The notes beneath the pieces are model-generated. The model had not been told where the DNA came from. It ran no database searches and saw only the letters and a program-made list of their open reading frames with translations. From Bacteroides luhongzhouii (GTDB lineage: Bacteria; Bacteroidota; Bacteroidia; Bacteroidales; Bacteroidaceae), in NCBI RefSeq assembly GCF_009193295.2, contig NZ_CP059973.1, positions 1,984,001 to 2,048,000 on the forward strand: a DNA stretch of 64,000 bases, given 5' to 3'. The position numbers and the translations under genes are program-made. Positions within the stretch are counted from its first letter, which is position 1. Every line of letters starts with the position of its first letter. This document shows positions 1 to 8,472 of the stretch, in pieces.

Positions 1-139
1 TGACAACGATGTGAATGCTAAGGTTCGCGGTGAGGAAGCGATTATTTCTACTCCTGCTTCTAAAGTGAAAGTAGTAGTGATTCCGACAGATGAAGAACTG
101 TTGATCGCATCCGATACAATGGATATTTTGAAGAAATAA
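1..139 (+). CDS. ackA: Acetate kinase, C-terminal end (partial)
   Basis: Only the last 45 codons are in the window; the gene begins upstream. The peptide carries VRGEEAIISTPASKVKVVV followed by IPTDEELLIASDT, which matches the conserved C-terminus of bacterial acetate kinases (ISTP.SKVKV.VIPT.EEL.IA.DT). Acetate kinase is a cytosolic enzyme interconverting acetyl phosphate plus ADP and acetate plus ATP, normally paired with phosphotransacetylase. The stop is TAA at 137-139, and a strong terminator follows within 25 bp, so the unit ends here. Family assignment comes from the C-terminal signature only. Confidence 0.85.
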   Translation, partial: DNDVNAKVRGEEAIISTPASKVKVVVIPTDEELLIASDTMDILKK

Positions 140-161
140 TAACTGAACTGATTTATATTGT

Positions 162-202
162 ACGGGGATGTGCCAAGATTGGGACATTCCCGTCTTTTTT
201 TT
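162..202 (+). terminator. Intrinsic terminator after acetate kinase
   Basis: A 12-13 bp stem with a few mismatches (ACGGGGATGTGCC against GGGACATTCCCGT, loop AAGATT) is followed by an eight-T run. It closes the acetate kinase unit and separates it from the recombinase gene. Confidence 0.9.
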
Positions 203-285
203 GTTTTAGTTTTTATCTCATTGTTCCTTCCATTTACTTCCAAGAAACAACATTGTTATTATTATTGTTATTTGTAACTTACAGG

Positions 286-317
286 TTTGCTTGTTCTTAA
301 AAATACCTGTATGTTTA
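286..317 (+). promoter_or_regulatory. Candidate Bacteroides promoter for the invertase gene
   Basis: TTTG at 286-289 is followed after 20 nt by TATGTTTA at 310-317, close to the Bacteroides -33/-7 consensus TTTG...TAnnTTTG. It lies about 30 bp upstream of the start at 346. The -7 box ends in A rather than G, so this is a moderate call. Confidence 0.45.
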
Positions 318-345
318 TTGTGTAATTAAATAAAGTAATAGTAAC

Positions 346-1116
346 ATGTTAAAAGTAGTAGCATTTATGAGGCAAGTGGCTAATGGGCTACAAATGGGGG
401 AAAACTTTGGGACGGCTCACGTGTATCGTAGCAGTCTCAATGCCATTATTGTTTATTGTGGGAAAGGAGATTTCACTTTTGATAAAGTAACTCCGGGATG
501 GTTGAAAGGTTTCGAAATACATCTTCGTAGCCGTGGTTGTAGTTGGAATACAGTTTCAACTTATTTGCGCACATTTCGTGCAGTCTATAATCGTGCGGTC
601 GATCTTCAGAAAGCCCCTTATGTACCGAATTTGTTCCATTCGGTTTATACCGGTACTCGCGCTGATCGTAAGCGAGCTTTATGTGAGGAAGACATAAAAA
701 AGGTATTTGCAAAATTACATTCATCGGTTGCAACTCCGGCTTTGCGATGTACACAAGAGTTATTTACTCTGATGTTTTTACTTCGTGGTTTGCCTTTTGT
801 CGATCTCGCATATTTGCGTAAGAGTGATTTGCATGATAATGTGATTACTTATCGTAGGCGTAAGACAGGGCGTACCTTGTCGGTGACATTGACTCCGGAG
901 GCAATGCTTTTGGTGAAGAAGCACATGAATTGTGACCCTTCTTCTCCATACCTTTTCTCATTGTTGAAAAGTCCTGAAGGAACAAAAGAGGCATATCGAG
1001 AGTATCAGTTAGCATTGCGCACATTTAACCGGCAATTAATGTTGTTGGGTGAATTGTTGGGGCTGGGCGATAAATTGAGTTCATACCTCGCGAAACATCA
1101 TACAATCTCTATCTAA
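346..1116 (+). pseudogene. Tyrosine recombinase (Tsr-type promoter invertase), 5' part, split by the island
   Basis: This is the N-terminal ~249 codons of a Bacteroides tyrosine site-specific recombinase. A SAM-like core-binding domain covers about residues 1-105, and the catalytic domain follows with Arg147 (LRGLPFVDL) and the beta-hairpin Lys173 (RRRKTGR). The frame is native up to about 1091 (SSYLA) and then runs into foreign sequence with eight junk codons (KHHTISI) before a stop. Box II Arg, the GHSS box and the Tyr nucleophile are missing here. They are found in the correct frame at 42725-42917. The two halves together give about 312 residues, the normal size of Bacteroides promoter invertases. 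As it stands the protein lacks its nucleophile and cannot be active. Confidence 0.9.
1084..1107. other. Left island junction (attL-like)
   Basis: The native invertase sequence ends in TACCTCGC and island sequence begins with GAAACATCATACAATC. The right junction reads TTATAC then CGCCCGTCATACATGG. The two junctions share CGC at the breakpoint and TCATACA a few bases on, so the crossover lies at 1089-1091 (CGC). Protein logic favours this placement, because it restores the conserved A-R-H-T-W-A box of the recombinase. Confidence 0.7.
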
Positions 1117-1155
1117 TTGAAAATTAAACAGTTATTTCTGTTTAATTAATATCAG

Positions 1156-1202
1156 GTAACGATTTAGAAACGAGCGAATTACAATATTCTGTTTTCTTTT
1201 GC
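1156..1202 (+). repeat. Left subterminal repeat of the island
   Basis: The block GGTAAC...GAAACG...CAATATTCTGTTTTCTTTTGC (last part at 1182-1202) recurs in the same orientation at 42584-42620, where 20 of 21 bases of the last part match. An inverted pair ATTAAACAG/CTGTTTAAT sits further out at 1126-1148. These look like integrase or excisionase binding arms. Confidence 0.6.
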
Positions 1203-1518
1203 CTCTGTCAAAGAACGATTCTTTCAATGCAAATATACACTTTACTTGTGACAAAAGCAATCTTTTTCTACATTTAATCGACTTACAGTCAGCCTTAAAG
1301 AGGGTATCTGGTCTCATTCCATCTTCTTCCTCAAAAATAACATAGCAGTCTAAATTGGTTTATGTATGGGATAGGTCTTGTTCATTCGATCCGGTAGACT
1401 ACTATACATAAAAGTATAAAGGCGAGATACGACAAGGAGATGCCATGCTTTTGTGTAAGGGGAATCTCTCTTAGCTTATCGCAGACCATGTATAGCTAAG
1501 TGTTTTGAGAATAAACAG
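1203..1518. other. Non-coding stretch inside the left island end
   Basis: This stretch is AT-rich with no convincing open frame. It probably holds the remaining attachment-site arms and the lost 5' end of the adjacent integrase pseudogene, whose recognisable homology starts only at 1519. Confidence 0.4.
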
Positions 1519-2640
1519 TCTGTAAAAAACGGAAAGACACCGATTATGGGCCGTATCACCATCAATGGAACCCAAGCCGGTTTCAGTTGTAAGAAAGAAG
1601 TGTCCCTCGCTTTGTGGGACGTCAAAACCAACCGGGCCAAAGGCAAGTCCGAGGAGGCCCGTACACTCAATCAGGAGCTTGACAATATCAAGGCGCAAAT
1701 CACCAGGCACTACCAGTACATCTGCGACCACGACAGTTTTGTTACAGCCAAGAAAGTCTATAACCGCTATGTCGGCTTCTCAGAGGAATGCCACACCCTT
1801 ATGAACCTTTTCAGGGAACAGCTGGAACCGTATAAAAAGAAAATCGGCATAGAGAAAGCCGAAAGCACCTACTGCGGTCTGGTTGCCGATTACAAGAGTC
1901 TCCTGCTTTTCATGAAAAGCAAGAAGAATGCAGAGGATATTGTCATCGAAGAACTTGAGAAATCATTCATCGAGGATTACTACAACTGGATGCTCGGTAC
2001 ATGCGCTTTGGCAAACTCCACTGTCTTCGGGCGTGTCAATACCTTGAAGTGGCTGATGTATATCGCGCAGGAAAAAGGCTGGATACGGGTTCATCCGTTC
2101 GCATCATTCGAGTGTATGCCCGAATACAAGAGGCGTTCTTTCCTTTCCGAAGAGGAACTGCAAAGGATAATCCATATAGAACCGAGATACAAACGCCAGC
2201 GTGCCATGCGCGACATGTTCCTGTTCATGTGCTTCACCGGTCTTTCCTATGTGGACTTGAAAGCCATAACATACGATAATATCCATACCGACTCCGACGG
2301 CGGTACATGGCTGATGGGCAACCGTATAAAAACGGGAGTGGCGTATGTCGTAAAATTATTGCCCATTGCTATCGAACTGATTGAAAAATATAGGGGTACG
2401 GATGAAAAGAAAGACTCCCCGAATGTGTCTTTCCGGTAGGTGAATACAATGCCATGCGGCTCAGTCTTGGAATCATAGGCAGGAAATGCAACTCCGGGGC
2501 GAGGTCACCCCGCACATCGGACGCCACGCATTTGCCGTTCTGGCCATACTCAAGGGGATGCTGCTGGAAACTCTTCAGAAAGTGTTTGGGCATAAGTCCA
2601 TCACATACGTCCTGCGCATCCATTCACTTGTCCGGCGCAG
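1519..2640 (+). pseudogene. Tyrosine integrase of a conjugative element, frameshifted
   Basis: Recognisable integrase sequence begins with SVKNGKTPIMGRITINGTQ, so the usual N-terminal start and ~20 residues are missing. The open frame continues through the SAM-like domain and the first catalytic box (FTGLSYVDL) to VSFR*. Inserting one base near 2434 restores FPVGEYNAMRLSLGIIGRKCN, and a second shift near 2495 restores GEVTPHIGRHAFAVLAILKG with box II (HIGRH), then LETLQKVFGHKSI. After about 2640 the similarity stops before the Tyr nucleophile can be identified. Two frameshifts and both ends damaged mean it is inactive. It probably belonged to an earlier element now absorbed in the island. Confidence 0.85.
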
Positions 2641-2950
2641 GCGGGGCAATCTTTTTCTGGAAGTCGCCCATCTGTACGACCAGCGTGCTGACCAGCTTTC
2701 TCAACTCCTAATACGCGCTTGTTTCAATAATTGTCAGTTCCATACTAAAATTCTTTTTAAGATTCTGAATATGCGACAAAGTAACGCACATCCTATATCC
2801 TTTCCAAACAGATAATATCAGAGTCTTCCGTTGGCGTGCATTGGCGTATCCAACGTTAAAAGAGAAGGTCCTTCACCTGCATCCATGCGGCAACGGAACT
2901 TCCATTCCCTTACTTGTTTTCCATAAATTTATAGGATTAATTTCTGGTGC

Positions 2951-3124
2951 ATGATATTAATAGTCATTATTCTGTCTGCTTTTTTTGCTTGCATAATTGC
3001 AGCTAACAGTTATCTATTCCAGAACGCATTGTTATGGAAAATGGCAAGCTGTTTTGTTGGTTTATGGATATTGTGTATGATAATTACCGTCTTCGTTTGT
3101 CGTAAACTTGAATGCTCTAATTAA
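2951..3124 (+). CDS. Possible 57-aa two-transmembrane-helix peptide
   Basis: The open frame starts MILIVIILSAFFACIIAANS and contains a second hydrophobic stretch (MASCFVGLWILCMIITVFV) followed by a basic C-terminus (CRKLECSN). Two helices joined by a short loop resemble small membrane peptides. It lies just upstream of the promoter of the B12 riboswitch operon and is not part of it. No homologue is recognised and no clear promoter is seen, so it may be chance in an AT-rich gap. The rest of 2641-3175 shows nothing. Confidence 0.3.
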   Translation: MILIVIILSAFFACIIAANSYLFQNALLWKMASCFVGLWILCMIITVFVCRKLECSN

Positions 3125-3175
3125 AACAGTACGGTTGTCATGCTTTGTGTGTTTTATTATAAATATTATGAATTA

Positions 3176-3207
3176 TTTGGAATTGATATGTAATATAGAT
3201 AATTTTG
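3176..3207 (+). promoter_or_regulatory. Promoter of the B12 riboswitch operon
   Basis: TTTG at 3176-3179, a 20-nt spacer and TAATTTTG at 3200-3207 exactly match the Bacteroides -33/-7 pattern. Transcription would start about 3213, just before the riboswitch. Confidence 0.85.
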
Positions 3208-3214
3208 CAGTCGG

Positions 3215-3430
3215 GAAATGGTTTCGGGAGGTTTACGCCTTCCGAATGAAAAGGGAACCCGGTGAAAATCCGGGACAGTACCCGCTGCTGTGAGTCCACA
3301 AAAACGGACATCGAACTTTTGCCACTGGTGTAATACCGGGAAGGCACGATGACCGGGACGAGTCAGAAGACCTGCCATGACCGGAATGAGATTTACACCT
3401 GCGGGATATACGGGTCGTAATCAAATAAGG
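3215..3430 (+). promoter_or_regulatory. Cobalamin (AdoCbl) riboswitch
   Basis: The conserved core is readable in order: GGGAACCCGGTGAAAATCC with GGGACAG and CCCGCTGCTGTGA (about 3252-3293), GCCACTGG (about 3321), ACCGGGAAGGC (about 3336-3346), and GAGTCAGAAGACCTGCC (about 3360-3376), followed by a closing stem. This is the standard cobalamin aptamer with its B12 box. It sits between a strong promoter and an intrinsic terminator (3469-3507), so ligand binding probably stops transcription of the downstream uptake genes. Every gene down to 15093 is co-oriented, consistent with one B12-repressed operon. Confidence 0.95.
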
Positions 3431-3468
3431 AATAGCTCATCGGCCATTCAATATTTGAAGACAGACAT

Positions 3469-3507
3469 ATTCCCGTTCGTGTAAGTCCGCACGAACGGGA
3501 ATTTTTT
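3469..3507 (+). terminator. Riboswitch expression platform: intrinsic terminator
   Basis: A 12-bp perfect stem (TTCCCGTTCGTG / CACGAACGGGAA) with an eight-base loop is followed by six T. It sits about 40 bp after the aptamer and 40 bp before the first gene. Confidence 0.9.
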
Positions 3508-3548
3508 GTGTTTGTTAATAATATGTTTTACATTAAAATGAGTGACCT

Positions 3549-4466
3549 ATGAAAAGAAAATTACGCTTTCTGGCAGGTGCCTGTCTATTTACCGCAACCG
3601 CCTTGTTCTCTGGCTGTAGCTCGGACGATGACTTTTTGATGGACCCGGTTGATTCCGGAACTTCGCAAACCCGTGCTGTGACAAATTCGGACGGTACTTT
3701 AACTATCACTTTCGATGATTTCGATCCCGGCATGTTAGCAGGACCTACCTCGGCCGGAGAAAATCTTTATTCGTACCAAGGGTATCCTCAAGTAACCACC
3801 ATTTACGACAATACTCCGGAAGAATATCTCTTCCTTTCAATGTTTAATACTGTAGGTGGAAGCACAGAGTATTCCAGCGGCGGCATCGCACTTTCCAACT
3901 GGAACATCCGCTCCAATCAGTCGGGAAATACCGGAGACTGGTGGTATTCTTATCTAAACCAATGTTCTGTCTATAACACTGCGGTGGAAGCGGAAGGACA
4001 GAATAAGGAAGCCGGGCACAGCGGTTCCAATTTCGGTGTCGTTTACGGATATGTGGATGCTTACAATCAGGCATGGATGGCTAAACCAGAATTTTATTTC
4101 AATGTTCCCCGGAAATTGGTCGGCCTGTGGATCTGCAACACCTCATACACTTATGGTGTCATTACTTATGGTAATCAGTTCGGTTCTACGGGGGTAGCGA
4201 CTCCTCTGAAAGAGATGAAAGGGTATTTCCAAGTGAATCTGGAATGTTATGATGCGAATGGCGGTCTGATCCGCACTTACAAACGTCTTTTAGCCGATTA
4301 TCGTAACGGCCAACAACAGGTTGATCCTATCACGACATGGGATTATTGGGAAATCAATGCCGAAGGGGTGCAAAGTGTGAAATTCAACTTCGAGGGTTCG
4401 GATTCGGGAGCATACGGTTTGAATACTCCGGCTTATATCTGTATTGATGATATCACCATACAATAA
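3549..4466 (+). CDS. btuH: DUF4465 surface lipoprotein, BtuH-like corrinoid-binding protein
   Basis: A 305-residue protein with a lipoprotein signal (lipobox FSGC, Cys23) and a DUF4465 beta-sandwich starting TLTITFDDFD. The family is rich in Trp/Tyr/Gly and includes surface-exposed cobalamin binders (BtuH) found beside BtuB/BtuG in gut Bacteroides. It is the first gene after the riboswitch and terminator, which supports a role in capturing B12 or analogues at the cell surface. Its start follows the terminator by 40 bp. A weak hairpin at 4479-4503 separates it from the next gene. Family assignment is by motif and context; binding is inferred. Confidence 0.8.
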   Translation: MKRKLRFLAGACLFTATALFSGCSSDDDFLMDPVDSGTSQTRAVTNSDGTLTITFDDFDPGMLAGPTSAGENLYSYQGYPQVTTIYDNTPEEYLFLSMFNTVGGSTEYSSGGIALSNWNIRSNQSGNTGDWWYSYLNQCSVYNTAVEAEGQNKEAGHSGSNFGVVYGYVDAYNQAWMAKPEFYFNVPRKLVGLWICNTSYTYGVITYGNQFGSTGVATPLKEMKGYFQVNLECYDANGGLIRTYKRLLADYRNGQQQVDPITTWDYWEINAEGVQSVKFNFEGSDSGAYGLNTPAYICIDDITIQ

Positions 4467-4530
4467 AAAGAATACAAGGATATCCCTTCTGTCGGGGGTA
4501 TCCCTGTTATTTTTCTAAAATCCACACATC

Positions 4531-6312
4531 ATGCATCGTTTTCACTATTTTATTATTTCTGCCTGTATGCTGTTCACCTCCTGCAACAAGGATGAAGTCA
4601 TTACCGAAGAAGTAGGAGGACAACCTATAATAGAACTTGACAGCGAGACCGGTATTTACACGGTCAAGGTCGATCACGAATTGACTATCGCCCCGACATA
4701 CCAGAATGTTGAAGATGCTCTTTTTGCTTGGACGATAGACGGTACGCTGGTTTCTTCGGGTCCGTCTCTTCAACGTACATGGAATGAATGCGGGGATTTT
4801 TATGTCAAACTAAGAGTAGACAATGCGGAAGGCTATGCCGAAGAGGAACTGAAAGTAGAAGTGAAAGAACTCACCCCTCCGGTCATCTCACTGGCACTAC
4901 CTTCGCAGGGGCTAAAAGTCGTCCGGAATACCGATTACACATTTACTCCCGATATTCAGCATTCGGATGTCGAAGGGTTCAAAATCGAATGGGTACGGGA
5001 AGGAAAAATCGTTTCCACCGAGAATACTTATACTTTCAATGAAAAAGAACTCGGTGTTTATACGGTGACAATCAACGCTTCCAATATAGATGGGACAACA
5101 ACGAAAGACGTAAGCGTAGAGGTCGTGGAAACGATGCCCTACGTTGTCAAATTCCCGACCCCGTCTTACCTGCAAACATCCACGGACAGGTACACTTTTG
5201 CCGACCGTCCTGTTTTCCTGCGTCCGTTGTTGGAGTATTTCGACAATCCCCGTTTTGAGTGGAGTGTGGACGGTCAGGTCATGGAAGGAGAAGTGGAACG
5301 CATGTTCAAGTTCACGCCGTCCGCACCCGGAGAATACACCGTCTCCTGTACTGTGTCGGAAGACACACCGACGGAAAAAATAAGCAGGAATATCGACAAA
5401 GGGAAAACGGCTGTCACTGCCACCGTAAAAGTCGTTTGTGTGGACAAAAAGGAACAAGACGGCTTCCGGGCTTCGGGAAGTTCCAAGCTCTGGAATAAAG
5501 TCTATGAATATACCCCAGCTCCCGGCCAATTTATCAACGAGACGAGCACGATAGGCGGTATGACCGGCAACGAAACATCCCCTGAAGCGGCTGTCGCATG
5601 GGCAACACAGCGTTTGAAAGACAAACTGCACGTCTCTTTAGGTTCTTTCGGGGGTTATATCATCGTCGGCTTCGACCACAGTATTCCCAATTCGGGTAAC
5701 CAATATGATTTCTGTGTTCAGGGGAACGCCTTTGACGGCAGTTCCGAACCGGGTATCGTATGGGTCATGCAAGATATAAACGGAAACGGATTGCCGGATG
5801 ACGAGTGGTACGAACTGAAAGGATCTGAAGCAGGCAAGGAAGAAACAATACAGAATTTTGAAGTGACCTATTACCGTCCGGAAGGCAAAAAAATGGATGT
5901 CCAATGGATCAGTTCCGACGGTAGAAACGGCTGGGTAGACTATCTGTCCGCTTATCATACACAAGACTATTATTATCCGGCTTGGATTTCGGAAAACAGT
6001 TATACCCTGACAGGCACTTGTCTGGCCGCCCGCAACACCCAAGATTCTCAAACCGGTTATTGGGATAATCAGAGTTATGACTGGGGGTACGTGGATAATT
6101 TCGGAAACGACCAGATAGAAGGCGGCAGTACGGTGGATGGAAGCGGACAAAGGAACGGTTTCAAAATTTCCAATGCCATCCATGCCGATGGAACGGAAGC
6201 CAATCTGCAATATATTGACTTTATCAAAATACAATGCGGTGTTCTGGCCAAAAGCGGCTGGCTGGGCGAAGTTTCTACGGAGGTATTTTCTTTTGAGGAT
6301 CTAACCAAATAA
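4531..6312 (+). CDS. PKD-like surface lipoprotein of the B12 operon
   Basis: A 593-residue lipoprotein (lipobox FTSC, Cys18). The N-terminal half has three Ig/PKD-like repeats (about residues 35-115, 115-200 and 205-310, each ending in a pattern like GVYTVTI.AS or GEYTVSCTVSE). The C-terminal half (about 320-590) is a globular domain rich in aromatics, with a calcium-loop-like stretch DINGNGLPDDEWYEL. Proteins of this architecture recur in Bacteroides corrinoid loci next to DUF4465 and BtuG proteins. Its place in the riboswitch operon suggests surface capture or scaffold duty for the BtuB/BtuG complex, but no molecular function is established here. The next start lies 14 bp downstream. Confidence 0.7.
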   Translation: MHRFHYFIISACMLFTSCNKDEVITEEVGGQPIIELDSETGIYTVKVDHELTIAPTYQNVEDALFAWTIDGTLVSSGPSLQRTWNECGDFYVKLRVDNAEGYAEEELKVEVKELTPPVISLALPSQGLKVVRNTDYTFTPDIQHSDVEGFKIEWVREGKIVSTENTYTFNEKELGVYTVTINASNIDGTTTKDVSVEVVETMPYVVKFPTPSYLQTSTDRYTFADRPVFLRPLLEYFDNPRFEWSVDGQVMEGEVERMFKFTPSAPGEYTVSCTVSEDTPTEKISRNIDKGKTAVTATVKVVCVDKKEQDGFRASGSSKLWNKVYEYTPAPGQFINETSTIGGMTGNETSPEAAVAWATQRLKDKLHVSLGSFGGYIIVGFDHSIPNSGNQYDFCVQGNAFDGSSEPGIVWVMQDINGNGLPDDEWYELKGSEAGKEETIQNFEVTYYRPEGKKMDVQWISSDGRNGWVDYLSAYHTQDYYYPAWISENSYTLTGTCLAARNTQDSQTGYWDNQSYDWGYVDNFGNDQIEGGSTVDGSGQRNGFKISNAIHADGTEANLQYIDFIKIQCGVLAKSGWLGEVSTEVFSFEDLTK

Positions 6313-6326
6313 TAAAAATTACAAGT

Positions 6327-8417
6327 ATGAAAATTTATTTTCTTCCCATGCTCCTATCCTTGTTCTTTTTGGGAGCGTGTGACAAAAACGATGAAATTAT
6401 ACCTGAAGATGCAGATGAAAATTTCATCACATCGGTCGTGATGACCGTGGACGGGAAATCGTACACGGCCGACATTACGGACAATACAGTAACAATAACC
6501 GTTCCCTATACGGTATCGCTGAACAACGCCGAAGTGGAATTCAAGTACACAACTTCTGCAACAATCATACCTGATCCTGAAACGGTAACGGACTGGGATA
6601 ACGAACGAACCTTCCGGGTGACATCCTATAACGGAGATGCCCGCGAATATACCTATAAGGTCGTGAAAAGCGAGATAGAATCTGACGGAGATGTGGAGTT
6701 GAAGACCACCGAGGAGGTAGCTTCTTTTGCCGCAACCAAAACAACCGTTGTCAAAGGGAACCTGATTATCGGCTCTGATGCGGAAGAGGCAGAAAAAATC
6801 ACTGACATATCTGCATTGGCATCTTTGAAAGAGGTTACTGGCAACATTGTCATTCGTAACAGTTACAACGGTGCAGACTTGACAGGGTTGGATAATATCG
6901 TTTCTGCCGGAGGTTTACAGGTAGGTTCGACCGATGTCGCCTCGAAAGCTACGGAACTTCACATGATTTCCATGAAAGCATTGGAAACGCTCTCCGGAGA
7001 CATATCGGTATATAACGACCAAGTGACGTATGTCCTATTCGAGAAACTGGCAACTATTGAAGGAAGCGTGATGTTCAATGCGTCGTCGTTACAGAGTTTT
7101 GAGTTTCCGGTTCTGACTACTGTAGGTCAGGATCTGAATCTTCAAGGACTCAATGAAGAGAACACAGCAGCCGGTTCGATTGCGTCTTTGGAAATACCGG
7201 AACTGACAAGTGTCGGAGGGGTCTTGTCCGTAAACAATCTTGCCAAGCTGACTTCCATGAGCTTCCTTAAGCTGAAAGAGACCGGTGGCCTTGATTTCCA
7301 TACCGTCCCCGTGATGTTGGAAACCATCAACCTTCCGGAAATCGAAACAGTAAACGGAAGTATTATTATGGAAGCCAATATGGAAGCTCCTCCTACCGGT
7401 AGTTTTGTTCCCCAACGAAATGACGTGCTTCAGGCTTTCGGTGGAATGGACAAACTGACAACGATAAAGGGACAGATAAAGATAAAGAATTTCACGGCAC
7501 TCAAACAACTTCCCGACTGGAGCAAGATCACCACACTTGGAAGCATCACGCTGGATTATCTTGAAGATGTGAGCGGAACACTGCTGTTGCCGAACGCCCG
7601 ATTTGAAACCTTCGGAGAAACAGCGCCCCAGATTGAAATTATAAACAAGGTGCAGCTCTCCAAAATTGAAACAGCCGAAGATTTGTCAAATGTAAATTTT
7701 GTCATCACCAGTCTCACGAATAATAAGTTCCCTGAAATCACGTTCAAGAATATCAAAGACTTCACTTGTAAGCCAACCACCAACAATACCGATTATACCA
7801 TATCGACAATTCAACATGTATATGGAAATCTAAATGTGACAGGCCAAATGCGAAGCAATGCCAAATTTCCCGACTTGGAAATCATAGATGGATATGGATA
7901 TATCCAAATACCCATGTTTGCTTCAATCACAATGCCAGTCTTGAAAGAAGTGGGAGGACAGTTCTATTTATCTGGAAATTTTACCAGTTGTAACTTGCCC
8001 TTACTATCCAAAGTTTGTTGTTCAGCTTCTCCTGTATATTATAAAGAGGGAGAGGGTTCGTTAGCAATATCTTTACAAAGTAAATCGCTGGATATTCCGG
8101 AATTGCTTCACGTAGGAGGTGAAGGGTTGTTCGTTAATAAAGCAACAGGCATTACTTGTGATAAATTACAGACTATAGATGGTACGCTACAGATAAAAAG
8201 TGCGACTTCTCTTTCTCAGGAAACACTTTCCATGGAGAAGTTGGAGACCTTGCATGGGGTTGTTTTTGACGGTTTGACGAAATTTACCGACTACACTTTC
8301 TTCGGCAAGTTTATAGAAAACGGAATGATTACGGGGGAAAGTTGGAGCGTGACGAAATGTGGGTATAACCCAACCTTCCAAAATATGAAGGACAAACAAT
8401 ATACGCAGCAGGATTAA
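6327..8417 (+). CDS. Leucine-rich-repeat surface lipoprotein of the B12 operon
   Basis: A 696-residue lipoprotein (lipobox LGAC). Residues about 30-115 form a small beta domain (SVVMTVDGKSYTADI...TYKVVKSE, DUF5018-like). From about 130 onwards there are degenerate 20-25 residue beta-helix/LRR units, with recurring patterns such as L..V.G.I.I and LTSVGG.LSV.NL resembling receptor L-domains. It lacks a BspA-type C-terminal domain. Co-transcription with BtuH-, BtuG- and BtuB-type genes implies work in corrinoid uptake at the surface, perhaps binding protein-complexed or host corrinoid, but that is inference. A terminator-like hairpin follows the stop by 17 bp. Confidence 0.65.
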   Translation: MKIYFLPMLLSLFFLGACDKNDEIIPEDADENFITSVVMTVDGKSYTADITDNTVTITVPYTVSLNNAEVEFKYTTSATIIPDPETVTDWDNERTFRVTSYNGDAREYTYKVVKSEIESDGDVELKTTEEVASFAATKTTVVKGNLIIGSDAEEAEKITDISALASLKEVTGNIVIRNSYNGADLTGLDNIVSAGGLQVGSTDVASKATELHMISMKALETLSGDISVYNDQVTYVLFEKLATIEGSVMFNASSLQSFEFPVLTTVGQDLNLQGLNEENTAAGSIASLEIPELTSVGGVLSVNNLAKLTSMSFLKLKETGGLDFHTVPVMLETINLPEIETVNGSIIMEANMEAPPTGSFVPQRNDVLQAFGGMDKLTTIKGQIKIKNFTALKQLPDWSKITTLGSITLDYLEDVSGTLLLPNARFETFGETAPQIEIINKVQLSKIETAEDLSNVNFVITSLTNNKFPEITFKNIKDFTCKPTTNNTDYTISTIQHVYGNLNVTGQMRSNAKFPDLEIIDGYGYIQIPMFASITMPVLKEVGGQFYLSGNFTSCNLPLLSKVCCSASPVYYKEGEGSLAISLQSKSLDIPELLHVGGEGLFVNKATGITCDKLQTIDGTLQIKSATSLSQETLSMEKLETLHGVVFDGLTKFTDYTFFGKFIENGMITGESWSVTKCGYNPTFQNMKDKQYTQQD

Positions 8418-8434
8418 ACCTTATACCTTAACCA

Positions 8435-8466
8435 GAGTACCCGTAATGATTCGGGTACTCTTTTTT
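8435..8466 (+). terminator. Intercistronic hairpin with T-run before btuG (attenuator)
   Basis: A perfect 9-bp stem (GAGTACCCG / CGGGTACTC) with loop TAATGATT and six T lies inside the operon, 17 bp after the LRR gene and just upstream of btuG. It includes the ATG at 8446, so that codon is unlikely to be the real btuG start. It may reduce read-through from the surface-lipoprotein part into btuGBFCD. Confidence 0.75.
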
Positions 8467-8472
8467 ATCCGA

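Noticed and set aside
1096..1107. TCATACA as the crossover core instead of CGC
   Set aside because: Joining at TCATACA would give L-A-K-H-H-T-W and delete the catalytic Arg of box II; joining at CGC gives A-R-H-T-W-A.
3138..3424. Overlapping open frames on both strands in the B12 aptamer
   Set aside because: The structured cobalamin riboswitch explains the sequence; the frames have no domain and no ribosome-binding context.
4912..5631. Long minus-strand frame of 239 codons opposite the PKD lipoprotein
   Set aside because: Antisense shadow of a real gene; no domain, arginine/phenylalanine-rich composition typical of mirror frames.
8446..8472. ATG at 8446 as btuG start
   Set aside because: It lies in the loop and stem of an intrinsic terminator; the signal peptide reads well from 8473 or 8479.
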